A DNA stretch of 64,000 bases from Rhizomys pruinosus (taxonomy: Eukaryota > Chordata > Mammalia > Rodentia > Spalacidae). Position 1 is the stretch's first letter. Each line of letters starts with the position of its first letter. Under the pieces are notes generated by a model. It was not told where the DNA came from. It made no database searches and saw only the letters and a program-made list of their open reading frames with translations. Below, in pieces: positions 11,784 through 22,344 of the stretch. The stretch covers positions 124,001 through 188,000 of the forward strand of contig VZQC01001040.1 in the NCBI GenBank assembly GCA_009823505.1. The letters run 5' to 3'. The translations under genes and the position numbers were made by a program.

Positions 11784-11887
11784 CACTGCTTCCCAGCTCT
11801 TCTCAGTACCCGGATGTCCCTGCAAAGTTGACTCACACTGCTTCCCAGCTCTTCTCAGTGCCCGGATGTCCCTGCAAAGTTGACTCA
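11784..11887. repeat. 52-bp unit, two tandem copies
   Basis: Two adjacent 52-bp units starting CACTGCTTCCCAGCTC differ at one base (A to G), so the duplication is recent or homogenised. The surrounding 11690-12245 holds no recognised gene or repeat. Confidence 0.95.
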
Positions 11888-12259
11888 CACTGATGCTACA
11901 CAGCATGGAACTTGATTGCCCAGGACAATGTCTCAACAGTTCAGTGATCTAAGAAGTGTCCGTTCTCCCAGTCCCAGAGTGAACAAGCCCACAGAGGCAT
12001 TGCTCATGGTGACCTGGTACCACGTCCCTCACCTAAGCTAGTCACTGTGGCCAAAGGCAAGAGAGATATGACTGACTGTTTGGGAAGTTACTCAACACCA
12101 GTGTTGGTGATTGGATGTTTCCAGAAGAAACAGAGTATATGTAAAATGACCCAAAAATAGTCACAGAAGGGAACTGTTGCAAGCCAAGAATAAATTCCAA
12201 GTTTTGCTTATTCTGCCGGCTTTAAGAGGGCTGCAAGCTATGTATTAAAATACATTCAT

Positions 12260-12486
12260 GAGATCTCCTGAGCCCAGCGGCAGGAAGAGGGGAAGATAGG
12301 TAGGAACTGGGTGCCTTGGCGAGCTGATTGCTGATCGTTTGGTCCTGCTGTCTTTGGTTTGATTGGCCTTTGTGGCTGTGAGGTTGGAGTTATCCCCCCA
12401 GCTGGGATTAAAGGTGTGGTCTTTGGCTTGATTAGATCTAGTGGCTGTGGGGGCGGAGTTTCCTTCCCAGCTGGTATTAAAGGCAC
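12260..12486. repeat. Left end of an insertion with ~69-bp tandem units, cut by the gap
   Basis: Two imperfect 69-bp units (12351-12419 and 12420-12486) share TCTTTGG-TTGATT, GTGGCTGTG and CAGCTGG-ATTAAAGG. The second runs into the N gap, so the array length is unknown. The segment starts right after TAAAATACATTCAT (12246-12259), a 14-mer repeated at 13908-13921. This suggests it is the 5' part of the same insertion that ends as an L1 3' tail. It could be an L1 5'UTR promoter array or an LTR promoter repeat; I cannot decide. Confidence 0.55.
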
Positions 12487-12954
12487 NNNNNNNNNNNNNN
12501 NNNNNNNNNNNNNNNNNNNNNNNNNNNNNNNNNNNNNNNNNNNNNNNNNNNNNNNNNNNNNNNNNNNNNNNNNNNNNNNNNNNNNNNNNNNNNNNNNNNN
12601 NNNNNNNNNNNNNNNNNNNNNNNNNNNNNNNNNNNNNNNNNNNNNNNNNNNNNNNNNNNNNNNNNNNNNNNNNNNNNNNNNNNNNNNNNNNNNNNNNNNN
12701 NNNNNNNNNNNNNNNNNNNNNNNNNNNNNNNNNNNNNNNNNNNNNNNNNNNNNNNNNNNNNNNNNNNNNNNNNNNNNNNNNNNNNNNNNNNNNNNNNNNN
12801 NNNNNNNNNNNNNNNNNNNNNNNNNNNNNNNNNNNNNNNNNNNNNNNNNNNNNNNNNNNNNNNNNNNNNNNNNNNNNNNNNNNNNNNNNNNNNNNNNNNN
12901 NNNNNNNNNNNNNNNNNNNNNNNNNNNNNNNNNNNNNNNNNNNNNNNNNNNNNN
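12487..12954. other. Assembly gap, 468 N
   Basis: No bases are given. The left edge is a tandem repeat and the right edge is L1 ORF2, so the missing sequence is probably L1 body. Its true length may be far from 468. Confidence 0.99.
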
Positions 12955-13521
12955 GATGTCTGAGGAAACACCTCAAGAACTGCTCACAATCATTACCATT
13001 AAAGGAAATGCAAATCATAACCATTTTAGATATCATCTTATTCCAATGAGACTGGCTCGGATCAAGAAACACAAATGATACCAAGGGCTGGAGAGGTTGT
13101 GGGGAAAGGGGAACACTCATCCACTGCCTGGTGGGAATGTAAACTCGTTACAGCCACTATGGAACGCCAGTGTGGAGAACCCTTGGTAAGACTCGAGAAT
13201 AAATTGCCACCGACCCAGCCATAACCATCCTAGGCGTGTACCCTCAACTTACGCCACCACAGAGATACATGCACGGCCATGTTTATTTCAGCTCTCTTCA
13301 CAATAGCAAGGAGCTGGAACCAACCTAAATGCCCCTCAACTGACGAGTGGATAGAGAAAATGTGGTACATCTACACAATGGAGTTCTATGCAGCAGTAAA
13401 GAAAGACGACATCACGAGCTTTGCAGGAAAATGGCTGGAGCTAGAGGACATCATGCTGAGTGAAGTAACACAGTCCCAGAAAAACAAACGACGAATGGTA
13501 TCCCTCATCTGTGGATGCTAG
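12955..13521 (+). pseudogene. L1 ORF2p C-terminal region, frame-shifted
   Basis: The 5' end shows the ORF2p stretch around LRKHLKNCSQSLPLKEMQ and, in another frame, PMRLARIKKH followed by a GWRGCGE-like cysteine motif region. This corresponds to the human L1 sequence around KKHMKKCSSSLAIREMQ and the CWRGCGE cysteine motif. The last 80 codons (13279-13521) are open and end MVSLICGC plus stop. At least one frameshift separates the parts. It is a dead copy of the nucleic-acid-binding C-terminal end of the L1 replicase. Confidence 0.88.
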
Positions 13522-13907
13522 TGCCAATTACCCAGTTGTAAGTATTTCTTGTGTAGGGCCCCCTGAGCTTCTGTACAAAGCAGTTGGACATAATGCATTT
13601 TGGAAACAACAACAACAACAGAAAATACTGCATCAAAGAACTGACTGAAACAGTGAACTTCTGCTCAAAACAGTCAACGTCCCCATGGAAAATATTGAGA
13701 AAGACTAAGAGATGGAAAGCATGTTTGGCAGAATGCACAAGCTCTGACGGGGTGGGGGAATGAGCGGGAACACGGGTCTAGATTTGTTAAAAATAAATAA
13801 ATAAATACAATTAAAAAAAAGAAAATACAGTGACCACCCCTCCCTCCTTGTCCAGGGTATATTAATAACTATAAATTAATATTATAAAAAAATAAATAAA
13901 TAAAAAA
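12955..13907 (+). mobile_element. L1 3' part, sense, right of the gap
   Basis: It contains the ORF2 3' part (to the stop at 13521), a 3'UTR with a short CAA repeat and a G-rich tract near 13749, an A-rich tail at 13784-13828, about 55 bp of different sequence, then a second A/T-rich tail up to the target duplication at 13908-13921. The left partner of that duplication is at 12246-12259, so the whole element probably starts left of the gap. Confidence 0.85.
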
Positions 13908-13921
13908 TAAAATACATTCAT

Positions 13922-14091
13922 GCCGGGCGTGGTGGTGCATGCCTTTAATCCTAGCACTTGGGAGGCAGAGGCAGGCGGACCTTTGTGAGTTCCAGGCCAG
14001 CCTGGTCTACAATGTGAGTTCCAGGACAGCTGGAGCTACAGGGAGACCCTGTCTTGAAAAGACAAAAAAATAAAATAAAATAAAAAAATAA
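13922..14091 (+). mobile_element. B1 SINE with 15-bp TSD
   Basis: A nearly full-length B1 (starting GCCGGGCGTGGTGGTGCATG, with internal GAGGCAGAGGCAGG and a GACCCTGTCTTGAAAAGAC 3' end) followed by an A/T tail. It is flanked by ATAAAATACATTCAT at 13907-13921 and 14092-14106. It inserted exactly at the edge of the L1 insertion, reusing that target. Confidence 0.93.
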
Positions 14092-14954
14092 ATAAAATAC
14101 ATTCATTTTATTGTTTATCTGTGTAAGTTAATATGAATAAAGAAGAAATTTATCTACCTGCAACTATTTGAGTGGTCATTCTGGGAGGATGTTTTAATGT
14201 TATTATTTAAGAATGATCTAGGGAACCTCTTCCCCACTCCAGGCTCTGAGTCAAAGATGACAAATTAATAGTACACATGTCTTCACTCCCTTCCACCCAT
14301 ACCCAAGGTTGGCATCTAATAAATCAAAGGACTGCTTCCCACTGAACCTGGATGTGGTCTCAAGGTCATGATCGACCTTCAAACGTCCCCTAGCTAAACT
14401 CAGTTCCTACCTTTTAAAATTAGTCTCTCAGTTTCCTTTTGGGAGGAGCTGCCTTGGATCCCATTCCTACTTGGAGAATTTCCTCAAGACCCCTTCCTAC
14501 TTCATTTATCCACATTCATTCTTCAATCATTTATATAATTCTTCTTTTCATTTAAACGTCAAGTCACCTCCAGACATTATGATGTCCCACCAGCATGACT
14601 TTGAACAAGCTATGTAAACTCCACACTCTTTGAAAACTAAGAATGTTCAAAGTACTGACTTTCAAGTGCTGCTGTGGTGAGCACACTATACAGTGGGCAT
14701 TAACAGAGGGAATATATTCTAAGAAATGCACACTTAAACTTCACTACTATTTGACCATCATTGTGCTTACACAGGCCTAGATGGGACAGCCCACTACACA
14801 TCTCAACTACACAGTCTGTGCAGTCATGCATAAAGTCCATCACTGACTGAAATCGTCATCTGGTGCATGACTACGTACATTTCACATTCTATGCCTAATC
14901 ACTCCAGGTTCCTCCTCCCACCTGAACCAGAATCTCTCCATCAGCTAGCCCATC

Positions 14955-15050
14955 ACACCAGCAATCTCAGCACTGGGAAAGCCAAGGTCAGAGAATTACA
15001 AATCCAAGACCAGCCTGAGCTATCTAGTAAGACTCTATCTCAAATAACTG
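14955..15050 (+). mobile_element. Old B1-like SINE, sense
   Basis: A diverged monomer with CAATCTCAGCACTGGGAAAG, AAGACCAGCCTGAGCTA and GACTCTATCTCAAATAA in B1 order. The flanking 14107-14954 and 15051-15307 hold nothing I recognise. Confidence 0.6.
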
Positions 15051-15322
15051 AAACATGTCTGTCATGCGTATCAGTCTTCATACTACTGAATATTGAATTT
15101 ATCAGATAGTTGAACTAAGTTTAAAACAAATAATTATCCCATGTTCTTGGTTTTCCTAAACCCCTGGCAATATTTTTATTTTACATTGATCTTTGACATC
15201 CTTGTTTATGATCACTAAGAAGGGCATTGTGGGTACTAACAAGGGGAACTCTAATGGGGAATGAAAAACTTAAACCTAGCTTAGGTTTTTCATCTACACC
15301 GCCTACTTCTAGAATGTATTTT

Positions 15323-17492
15323 TTTTTCAATTTTCATCTTTTATTGATGCTTTATGTATTTCATACATCATTTTCCAATTCAGTTCAGGCATATATCCCT
15401 TTCCCTTCCCCCCACCCCACCCCAACCCATCCCAGATCATGCATTCTGCCGTAACTTTCCTGCATCTTTCTGTTTTTTTGTTTTGTTTTCATTTTTTTAA
15501 CAATAAGTGATAATTTGTGAGTACAGGCATCCTTCATGTAAAACCGATTTGAAAGCAGTTGTGCCCAAACCCACACAGCTCATGGGTCCCACCATCCAGC
15601 AGGGGGGGCTTGTATGTTCAATCAAGTTGATCGCATGAGTGTCCAGTCTATATTGTTGTAGTTTCACCATTCACCCCAATCGCAGCCTTTACATTCTACT
15701 GTACCCCCTCTTCTGCAGATTGTTCCCTAGGCTTAGAAAAGGGGCACAGGTGAATGAGAAGCAAGTCTACTTTCTCTGGAGCTGTTGTCTTGGTCTCTGT
15801 TCAATTCTGGCTGTTTCCTTTCATGGGCTGACAGCTTGTCCAGGCATAACCTTTCGATCCTACTAATGAAGCACAAGCAATTAGATATATAGGTATTTAA
15901 ACAGTACTAATTGTTATGGTAGGTTACTTTGGTATAGACACAGATGTTTGGATGGTATGTTAACCCATGAATTACATTTTCTTCTGTTAAGTATGACAGG
16001 GTCTTCCTGTGGCTTATAACATCTCCTAACCATTAGAGGATGTAAGCTTGTGGCATCAGCCATGGGTTATTCCTCCAAGGAGAGAGCTAATAGCCAATTA
16101 GATTTGGGATATACAGACATACGGCTGCCACTGCTGGACAGTATTTCCAGGCAGGTGAGGTGTAGCTGGTGCTGATGGAGGAGTCTTGCTTGACTCAAGG
16201 AGACCTATATTTGCTTTATTGGTTTAGTGGCCTTTGGTAACACTCTCTGGCATTCCAGAGACCATCTATATGCTTGCAAGTGCGGACTCCATACATCTTT
16301 CCCATGTTTACATCAGGTCTTCAACAGCAGGGCCTTGTCGCCTCTCTTCTTGCAGATATCCCAGTTTGGAAGCAAGGAGCCTTTACATTTTATGGGGGCT
16401 TGGATCCCCTGGCCAACATCTTCTTGGTAGAATAATCCATTGTTGATGTCAGAGCTCCTGTATTAATATATTTTGCTTAAGTGCATAGCTTAAGGAGACT
16501 TTAGCATTATTTTTGGTTCTGAATAGAAAATAATCCTTTTCACAGTTTCTATGTCTATTAGTCAATTAAAGAAGGCAGTTTTACTGGTTTTACAAGAGAA
16601 TACCTCTATAACAGTTGGCTCCAATCTACAGCTGGAGAATGACCTCATCATCCTAATATTTCTCCTTATTCTATGGGGGGAGTTAAAAAGTCACTTTTTT
16701 AAAACCTTGCGGCACCTAGAAGGTACGCTTCGTTAGGACTCATTAAAAAATAGTTGTTCTAGTAGGATCCACAGAGGGTCTGAGGTCGGCACATCTGGAG
16801 GTTTTCTTCCCTTCAATGCCCAGAGGAGTCAATCCTTCTGCTGGCACTTTCTGGTACATCTACTCACTGCAAAGCTGCTTTTCTTTCTCAGCCGTGAAGT
16901 TGGTGATACTCTGGCCTGTTGGACATACAAATCCTTTCCCGTAGTTAGTTTTTAAGATTTGGATTGCGAGGTTTTTTTGACAAAAAGTTTTTCATATCTA
17001 TCTGTCCCCCCCTTTTATTTTAGGTTTTTGTTTTTGACCCATGAGTCTCAAAAAGCAGTTGTATTATACGTACCTATAGGGTGAAATCAAGGCCACAGAT
17101 TTCATAAAATTTGCCCATGCTGTTTTGGGTGCTGTTTATGATTAACTTGGGAAACAAAATTAATTTTTAAGTAAATACCTCCTATAGGCGGAAAGAGATT
17201 GCTACAAGGTAATACTATACTACAGCAAAATTGGATAGAGAACATTTGTATAGTGCCAATCCCAAAGTTATTGTTATACAAAATTTTCATGTAAAACTAT
17301 GTGGACAACGCAATTTATATCACCAATTAACTCAGATGTATACTGTTTTTATCAGCTTAAAACCATGTTGTTTATATACACATTTTACTTTTACTAAGTC
17401 CTAAAACACACCATGTAATCCTGTAAACAAGTCTGGGCAAAACTGGATACTTATTGAACTCACGTCAAATAAATATGCGACCAATCGAATAT
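15323..17492 (-). mobile_element. L1-tailed 3' region with unrecognised ~1.8-kb body
   Basis: This region is shared with 55781-57947, where the part equivalent to about 16790-17492 is inverted. The last 350 bp are an L1 3' tail (G-rich tract near 15398-15433, an AATAAAA-type signal, A tail). Upstream of that I find no reverse transcriptase motif on either strand and no open frame longer than about 85 codons. It could be a long, fast-evolving L1 3'UTR or foreign sequence acquired by the L1. The switch from ORF2 occurs right after the LPDSFYD codons, near 17492. Confidence 0.7.
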
Positions 17493-19060
17493 CATAGAAG
17501 GAATCTGGGAGAACTCCCTCCGTTTGTATCTTTCTAAAAAACTTGAGTAGTAAGGTTGTAAGTCCTTTTTTGAAATATTTTATAGAATTCTGCTGTAAAA
17601 CCATCTGGGCCTGGCATTTTTTGTTTGGACAGAGTTTTATTACATCCTCATTTCTCAATATTCAATATTATGCTGATTTAACTGTCAGATTCTTCTGGTT
17701 GAGCTTTGGTTATTCCCAAGATTTCAGATATTCATCCATTCTTCAGGTTTTCAAACTAGTAAGTATAGAGTTTTTGAAATATATCGGTAGATGCCTGGAT
17801 CTTTTCATTTTCTGTTGTGATATTTCCCCTTCACACAGATTCATTGATTTGGAGTTGTTCCTCTTTCTTTTGGTTAACGTGTTAGAGGTCTGTCCTATCT
17901 TGTTTATTCTCTCTCACAAGAACCAGCTGTGGATTCATTGATTTTTTTTGTATGGTTTTCTTTGTTTCTATTCATGATCTCTGCTCTATTTTTTATTTTC
18001 TCTTGTCTGCTTGCGATTTAGGGTTCATTTGTTGTTTGTCTCTCAAGTACTTTTAGCTGAGAGGTTAGATCATTCACTTGTGTCTTTCTGTTTTTTTATA
18101 GTAGGCAACTTAGAGCTATAAATTTCCCTCTAGAGACTGCTTTTAAAGTGCCCATAGGTTTTGCTCGTTGTATTATCGTGTCATTCAGTTCCAAGAAGGT
18201 ATTTCTTTCTTTCTTTATTTCTTCCTTGACCCATTCATTATCAGGAGTGTGTTGTTTTGTCTCCAGTGTTCTTGTAGTTGTAGGGTTTTATCCTGGTGTT
18301 GATATTGAGTTATTGCACTGTGGTCTGATAGAATGCATGAGATTATTTCAACTTTTTTGTATTTTTGAGTTTTTCCCTGTGTCCCAGTATAGGATCTATT
18401 TTGGAAGAATGTTCCATGGGTGCTGAAGGAGAAAGTAGTCTTCTGGTGTTTGGGTGGAATATTCAATAGAATACTGTCTATAGATAGAGGTCAATTTGGT
18501 GTATTGTATCATTCAATTCAGATGCTATCTGTTTATCCTTTGTCCTGTTGATCTGTCAAAGGACTTAGTGGGGTATTGAAGTCCCCTACTATTAGTGTGC
18601 TGGGGTAATCTGAGCCTTGAGAATCTGAGAATTGGTCTTTTACGATTGGGTGCACAGCACTTTGGTGCATATATATTCATGATTGTGAGATCTTCATTGT
18701 CAATGTTTCCTTTATGAAGGATATAATTGGCCTCTTTGTCTCTTTTGATTTATTTTGCTTTGAAGTCTATTTTTATGATACTTAAAATACAACACACTGC
18801 TTTCTTTTTGGTACCAGCATTTGCTTGAATGTTTTCTTCGCATCCCTTCACTTTAAGTTGGTGTCTGTCTGGAAATTGAAATGGGTTTCTTGAGACATCA
18901 TATAGATGGATTTTGTTTTCCTAATCCATTCTCCCAGTCATGCCTTTTTATTGGGAGTTCCCCATTAATATTAAGTTATAATTGAAAGATGGATGTTGTT
19001 TTTCTTTCACTTATATCATTTGGACTTTTAGTCTCTGATTCTACTCCTATGTTTATATTT
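17493..19060 (-). pseudogene. L1 ORF2p 5' half (endonuclease and start of RT), broken
   Basis: Minus-strand fragments match ORF2p landmarks in order. Near 18720-18560 there is an LTIMNIYAP-like stretch and a DFNTP-like stretch. Near 18466-18250 a frame contains HGTFFQNRS and ILSDHSAI, equivalent to the SDH catalytic region at the end of the endonuclease, followed by an NNTLL segment. At 17658-17493 there is FRKIQTEGVLPDSFYD, equivalent to the start of the RT domain. Several stops and frameshifts interrupt it. The palm domain with the catalytic aspartates is missing because the sequence switches to unrelated DNA. Confidence 0.82.
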
Positions 19061-19089
19061 TTATTAGTTTCTTTTCCTAGGTGCTTGAG

Positions 19090-20245
19090 GTAGTTGTCCC
19101 TTCTTCTGCCCTTTGAATTGCTTCAAGTATTTTGGTTTTTTATGCTTTGATGTATTCCTGGACATGGTAATTTGGGAATATCTTGGTTTTGTTGGAAGTT
19201 TCGTCTCCGCTTCAACTGTATAGAATTTTTGCTGCTAAAGTTTCTGGGTTGGTATCCTTTGATCTTTAAACATTGGAAGGTGTTTGTGCGCCATGTTTTT
19301 CCGTTTTATGGTTTGCGCCGAGAGAGTCCTAGTTGTAATTCTGATGGGTTTTCCCTTGTATGTGACTTGTTGTTCTTTTGTGGCCTTCAGAAGTTTATCT
19401 TTGTTTTGGGCATCTAGGATTTGACTTATGATATGATGCGTGGGGAGGTTTCTTTTCCGATCTTGTCTTTTGGAGTCCTATGTGCTTCTTGTATGGAAGG
19501 GTTTAGCTCTACTTTTAGTTTGGGGAAGTTTCACTATTATCTTTGAAAGAGTCTGATCAATCTATTTCTTGAGATTCTTCTCCTTCCCTCGATGCCTATG
19601 ATGGGCGGAGGTTTGATCTTCATAGTGTCCCATATTTACCTGGTTTTTCAGTTTTGTGTATTTTTAAATTTTCGATAAGCTTTATTTGAGTTTTTTTGTT
19701 GCTCTGTGTTATCTTCCAGGTCGGATTATTCTTGTTCTGCTTCCTCCTCCTTATTTCTGAGGCTTGTTTCCTTTCCTTTCTTCCTGGTTGAGATAAGTGT
19801 CTATTTCCTTTTTCATTTCCTCCTTGATTCCTTTAATATATCCATTTCCTTTATGAGTTCTCAATCTCTTCTTGGTGCCCTTGCTTCGTTGGTTGGCTTC
19901 CTTTTTTTCGGTGTTTCTGACTTCCTAAGTTGTGTTTTTTTTTCTCGGATCTCTCTTTCGATCCTTTTGTTCTTTCTGAAGTTTGTCAATATATCCCTCT
20001 AGGTCCTTTTTGAGTTTTTCATTCTCTCTCTTTACTTCTCTGAATTCTTCTTTATGTTCTTTAATTTCTCTGCATAGGTCTGCAATTATTCCTCTAAGGT
20101 CTGTTTCTGGGGTCACCTCCAGGGGGATCCGATTGTAGCTGTCTCCTACTGGGCTGGTAGAGCTTGGTGCGGAATTATCCTGCACCTTTCCCATGTTGTC
20201 TCTTAGTCGTGTCCCTGGCATGTGGGTTTCCCTTTTGTGATTCAA
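19090..20245 (-). pseudogene. L1 ORF1p, broken
   Basis: An open frame at 19925-20245 encodes about 106 residues rich in E, K and R with heptad-like spacing (ETDLRGIIADLCREIKEH, then a lysine-rich run). This fits the ORF1p N-terminus and coiled coil. Downstream, other frames contain DKLLKATKEQQVTYKGKPIR and TTRTLSAQT, corresponding to the C-terminal RNA-binding part (human: YSSRRA...KGKPIRLTADLSAETL). Frameshifts and stops separate these parts. Intact ORF1p is the trimeric RNA chaperone of the L1 RNP. Confidence 0.85.
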
Positions 20246-20812
20246 ATCTCAAATGCCTTTTCAGTGTGTTGAAGGCTGAAAGCTTGTTTTATTTTGCTTG
20301 CCTCCTTCCAATGCTTTTCTTTTTTTTTTTTTCCTTCCTTCCCTCCTCCTTGTTTATGGGGTGTTGACTTGTCTAGGTTTCAGGCTTTCACTTTTGTTTA
20401 TATATTGGATATTGGAAGTCTCTTCCTTTCTTATTCTGAATGTTCTCTTAATCCACTGGATACTCTCTCCTCAATTCCACTTGTTTGGGGGGCGCAGGGG
20501 GCAGGGTGTATTCCTGACTTAGCACACGCACCGGTACCTGCCTGGAGCAGTGGTGGGCTGCTCCTGAGCCACAAACCCAGGACCACTTCCCACTTCCGAC
20601 TATGGGGGGGGAGGGGGACACCCAGCCAGGCAGCCACACTCTGGTAGGGCTTAGGGGTCCAATCTAGATCCACCAGCCACTGGCCCCTCTGCCACAAGTC
20701 AGCAAATCAATTTTCCAACACCCCATTGGTCAATGCCCTAACTTTTTACCTGCCTGGAGCAGAGGCGGGCTGCTCCTGAGCCCCAAACCCAGGACCACTT
20801 CCCACTTCCGAC
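20246..20812 (-). promoter_or_regulatory. L1 5'UTR with partial tandem monomers
   Basis: The region upstream of ORF1 is GC-richer than its surroundings and carries a directly repeated segment of about 70 bp at 20531-20605 and 20747-20812. Both copies share TGCCTGGAGCAG, GGGCTGCTCCTGAGCC and CCACTTCCCACTTCC, spaced 216 bp apart. Rodent L1s often drive transcription from tandem 5' monomers, so this is probably the remnant of such a promoter. No promoter activity can be shown from the sequence alone. Confidence 0.7.
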
Positions 20813-20839
20813 TCTAGAATGTATTTTATCAGCAATAAC

Positions 20840-21720
20840 TATTTTCATTTTCAGTGGCTGTATAACATATTACCACATGCTTATTATCTCCTAGTTCCTG
20901 TAGGTTAAGTATAGCTTATTTGAGTCTGCAGATCAGGGCTTCTTAAGGCTGCCATATAGCTGGTCACAGTCACCTTATCATCTGAAGTTTGACTTGGAAA
21001 GGATCTATTTCTTTTCTTTTTTTTTTAAAGATTTTTTAAATTAATTTTATTTATTTCTGCATGTGTATGAATGTACTGTCTGCATGCAAGTCTGTGCACC
21101 CGTGTCGTGCAATGCCGCGGAGGTCAGAAGAGGGTCTCAGATTCCCCTGGAACTGGAGTTCTCCTGGAATTGGAGTTTCAGATGGCTCTCGGCCACCATG
21201 TGGGTGCTGGGGATTGAACCCGGGTCCTCTGTAAGAGCAGTCGCGCTCTTAACCGCTAGGCCATCTCTCCAGCCCTAGAAAGGATCTATTTCTAAGTTCA
21301 TTTATGTTGTCAATAGAATGCATTTGCTCATCTCTATATGATAGAAGATCCTGGTCTCTTATTTGCCATAAACTGGAGGCTGCTCCACCCCCTCTGTATT
21401 GAAATATCCTGCAGCTGCCTACCCCACAGCCCTCTCTATAGACACATGACTATCTGCTTCATCAAGGATGGAAGGCAAGAGAGTCTCTCTAGTAGGCCAA
21501 GACTGAGCTTGACAAAATGAAATGTCATCACAAGTATGATATCCTTTCAAAACCTCTGCCATTGTCTGTTGGTTGGAAGAAAGTTCAGATCACAATTGTA
21601 TTCAAAACAGAAGATTACAAGAAGGTGTCACACCAGAAGGCAGAGCTTGTGGGAAACATGAAAATTCTGCCTTCTCAGTGAAGAATGGCAATAAAGAAGG
21701 AAAACCTCAAGGCTTCACAG
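20840..21720 (-). mobile_element. Possible ancient mammalian repeat remnant, hit by L1 and B2
   Basis: Weak likeness to a mammal-wide medium-reiteration repeat in antisense (CAGTGGCTGTATAACATATTACCAC near the start, sparse matches after the SINE). It is interrupted by the B2 at 21013-21277. I cannot name the family. Confidence 0.3.
21013..21277 (-). mobile_element. B2-class SINE, antisense, with 16-bp TSD
   Basis: Ends in TTAACCGCTAGGCCATCTCTCCAGCC, the antisense of a tRNA-derived B2/B3 head with an identifiable B box (GGGGATTGAACCCGGG in antisense). The other end is the T-rich complement of an A/AATAAA tail. Perfect TSD GAAAGGATCTATTTCT at 20997-21012 and 21278-21293. A young copy. Confidence 0.93.
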
Positions 21721-22164
21721 CTGAGCCATGAAACAATCACCATGCTCCTAAAATCTGTTCAAGCTGCTTTCTAGGAGGCAAACAGAAAACTCCTAACCTA
21801 ACATGACCTTGGGTGTCTGGTAGAAAACAAAGTCTCCAACTTGAGGAGGAAGAACCGGGCCTCTTAGACCTCAATTAGAAGCAACAGGTGCTATAAGGTG
21901 GACCAGAGTCATTGACAAGTTCTGCCCTGCCCAGGTGCAGTTGTGCACTGTTCTACCAAGAGCCTCAGTTACAACCTACCAGCCCTCTATCCTGGGCTAT
22001 TTAAATCCCCTCCCTGCTAGCTGAGAGGAGACAGATTTGAGCATGCTCCTGTCTCCTTGTGACTCAGCCTTCAATAAAGTTCTTGATGTAGAAACCTGTT
22101 GCCACAGTATTCCCTTCTGTGCAACAGCAGTAAGTCCATGCAGATATTCTTTTGCCCCACCAGT

Positions 22165-22165
<1 letters not shown>
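21720..22165. other. Unassigned sequence
   Basis: No repeat or coding feature is recognised. The longest frames are short and lack any family signature. Confidence 0.5.
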
Positions 22166-22220
<55 letters not shown>

Positions 22221-22222
22221 CT
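22166..22222. repeat. (TC)n microsatellite
   Basis: About 25 TC units with one interruption near the right end. Confidence 0.97.
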
Positions 22223-22344
22223 GATTTTCCTTCAGCCTTTTCACTATTCCATTCTAGTTTCCTCACATTGGTAACTAACACAGACATTCAATTAATGCTT
22301 ACTTTGCAAGCACTATGGCCGAGTCTCCTTAGGATCATGGTAAG

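Larger units (their letters stand above)
15323..20812 (-). mobile_element. Long L1 insertion, antisense, with perfect 15-bp TSD
   Basis: TCTAGAATGTATTTT flanks the element at 15308-15322 and 20813-20827, so this 5.49-kb unit inserted as one piece. Minus-strand order is a 5'UTR with repeated segments (20812-20246), ORF1 (about 20245-19090), the ORF2 5' half with endonuclease and the first part of reverse transcriptase (about 19060-17493), about 1.8 kb not recognisable as ORF2 (17492-15670), and an L1 tail with A-run (15670-15323). ORF1 and ORF2 carry stops and frameshifts. Without the RT catalytic core it would be non-autonomous even if the frames were open. Confidence 0.88.

Noticed and set aside
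12245..13120. Frames of 160-290 codons across the gap
   Set aside because: Most codons are N; the frames are artefacts of translating the gap.
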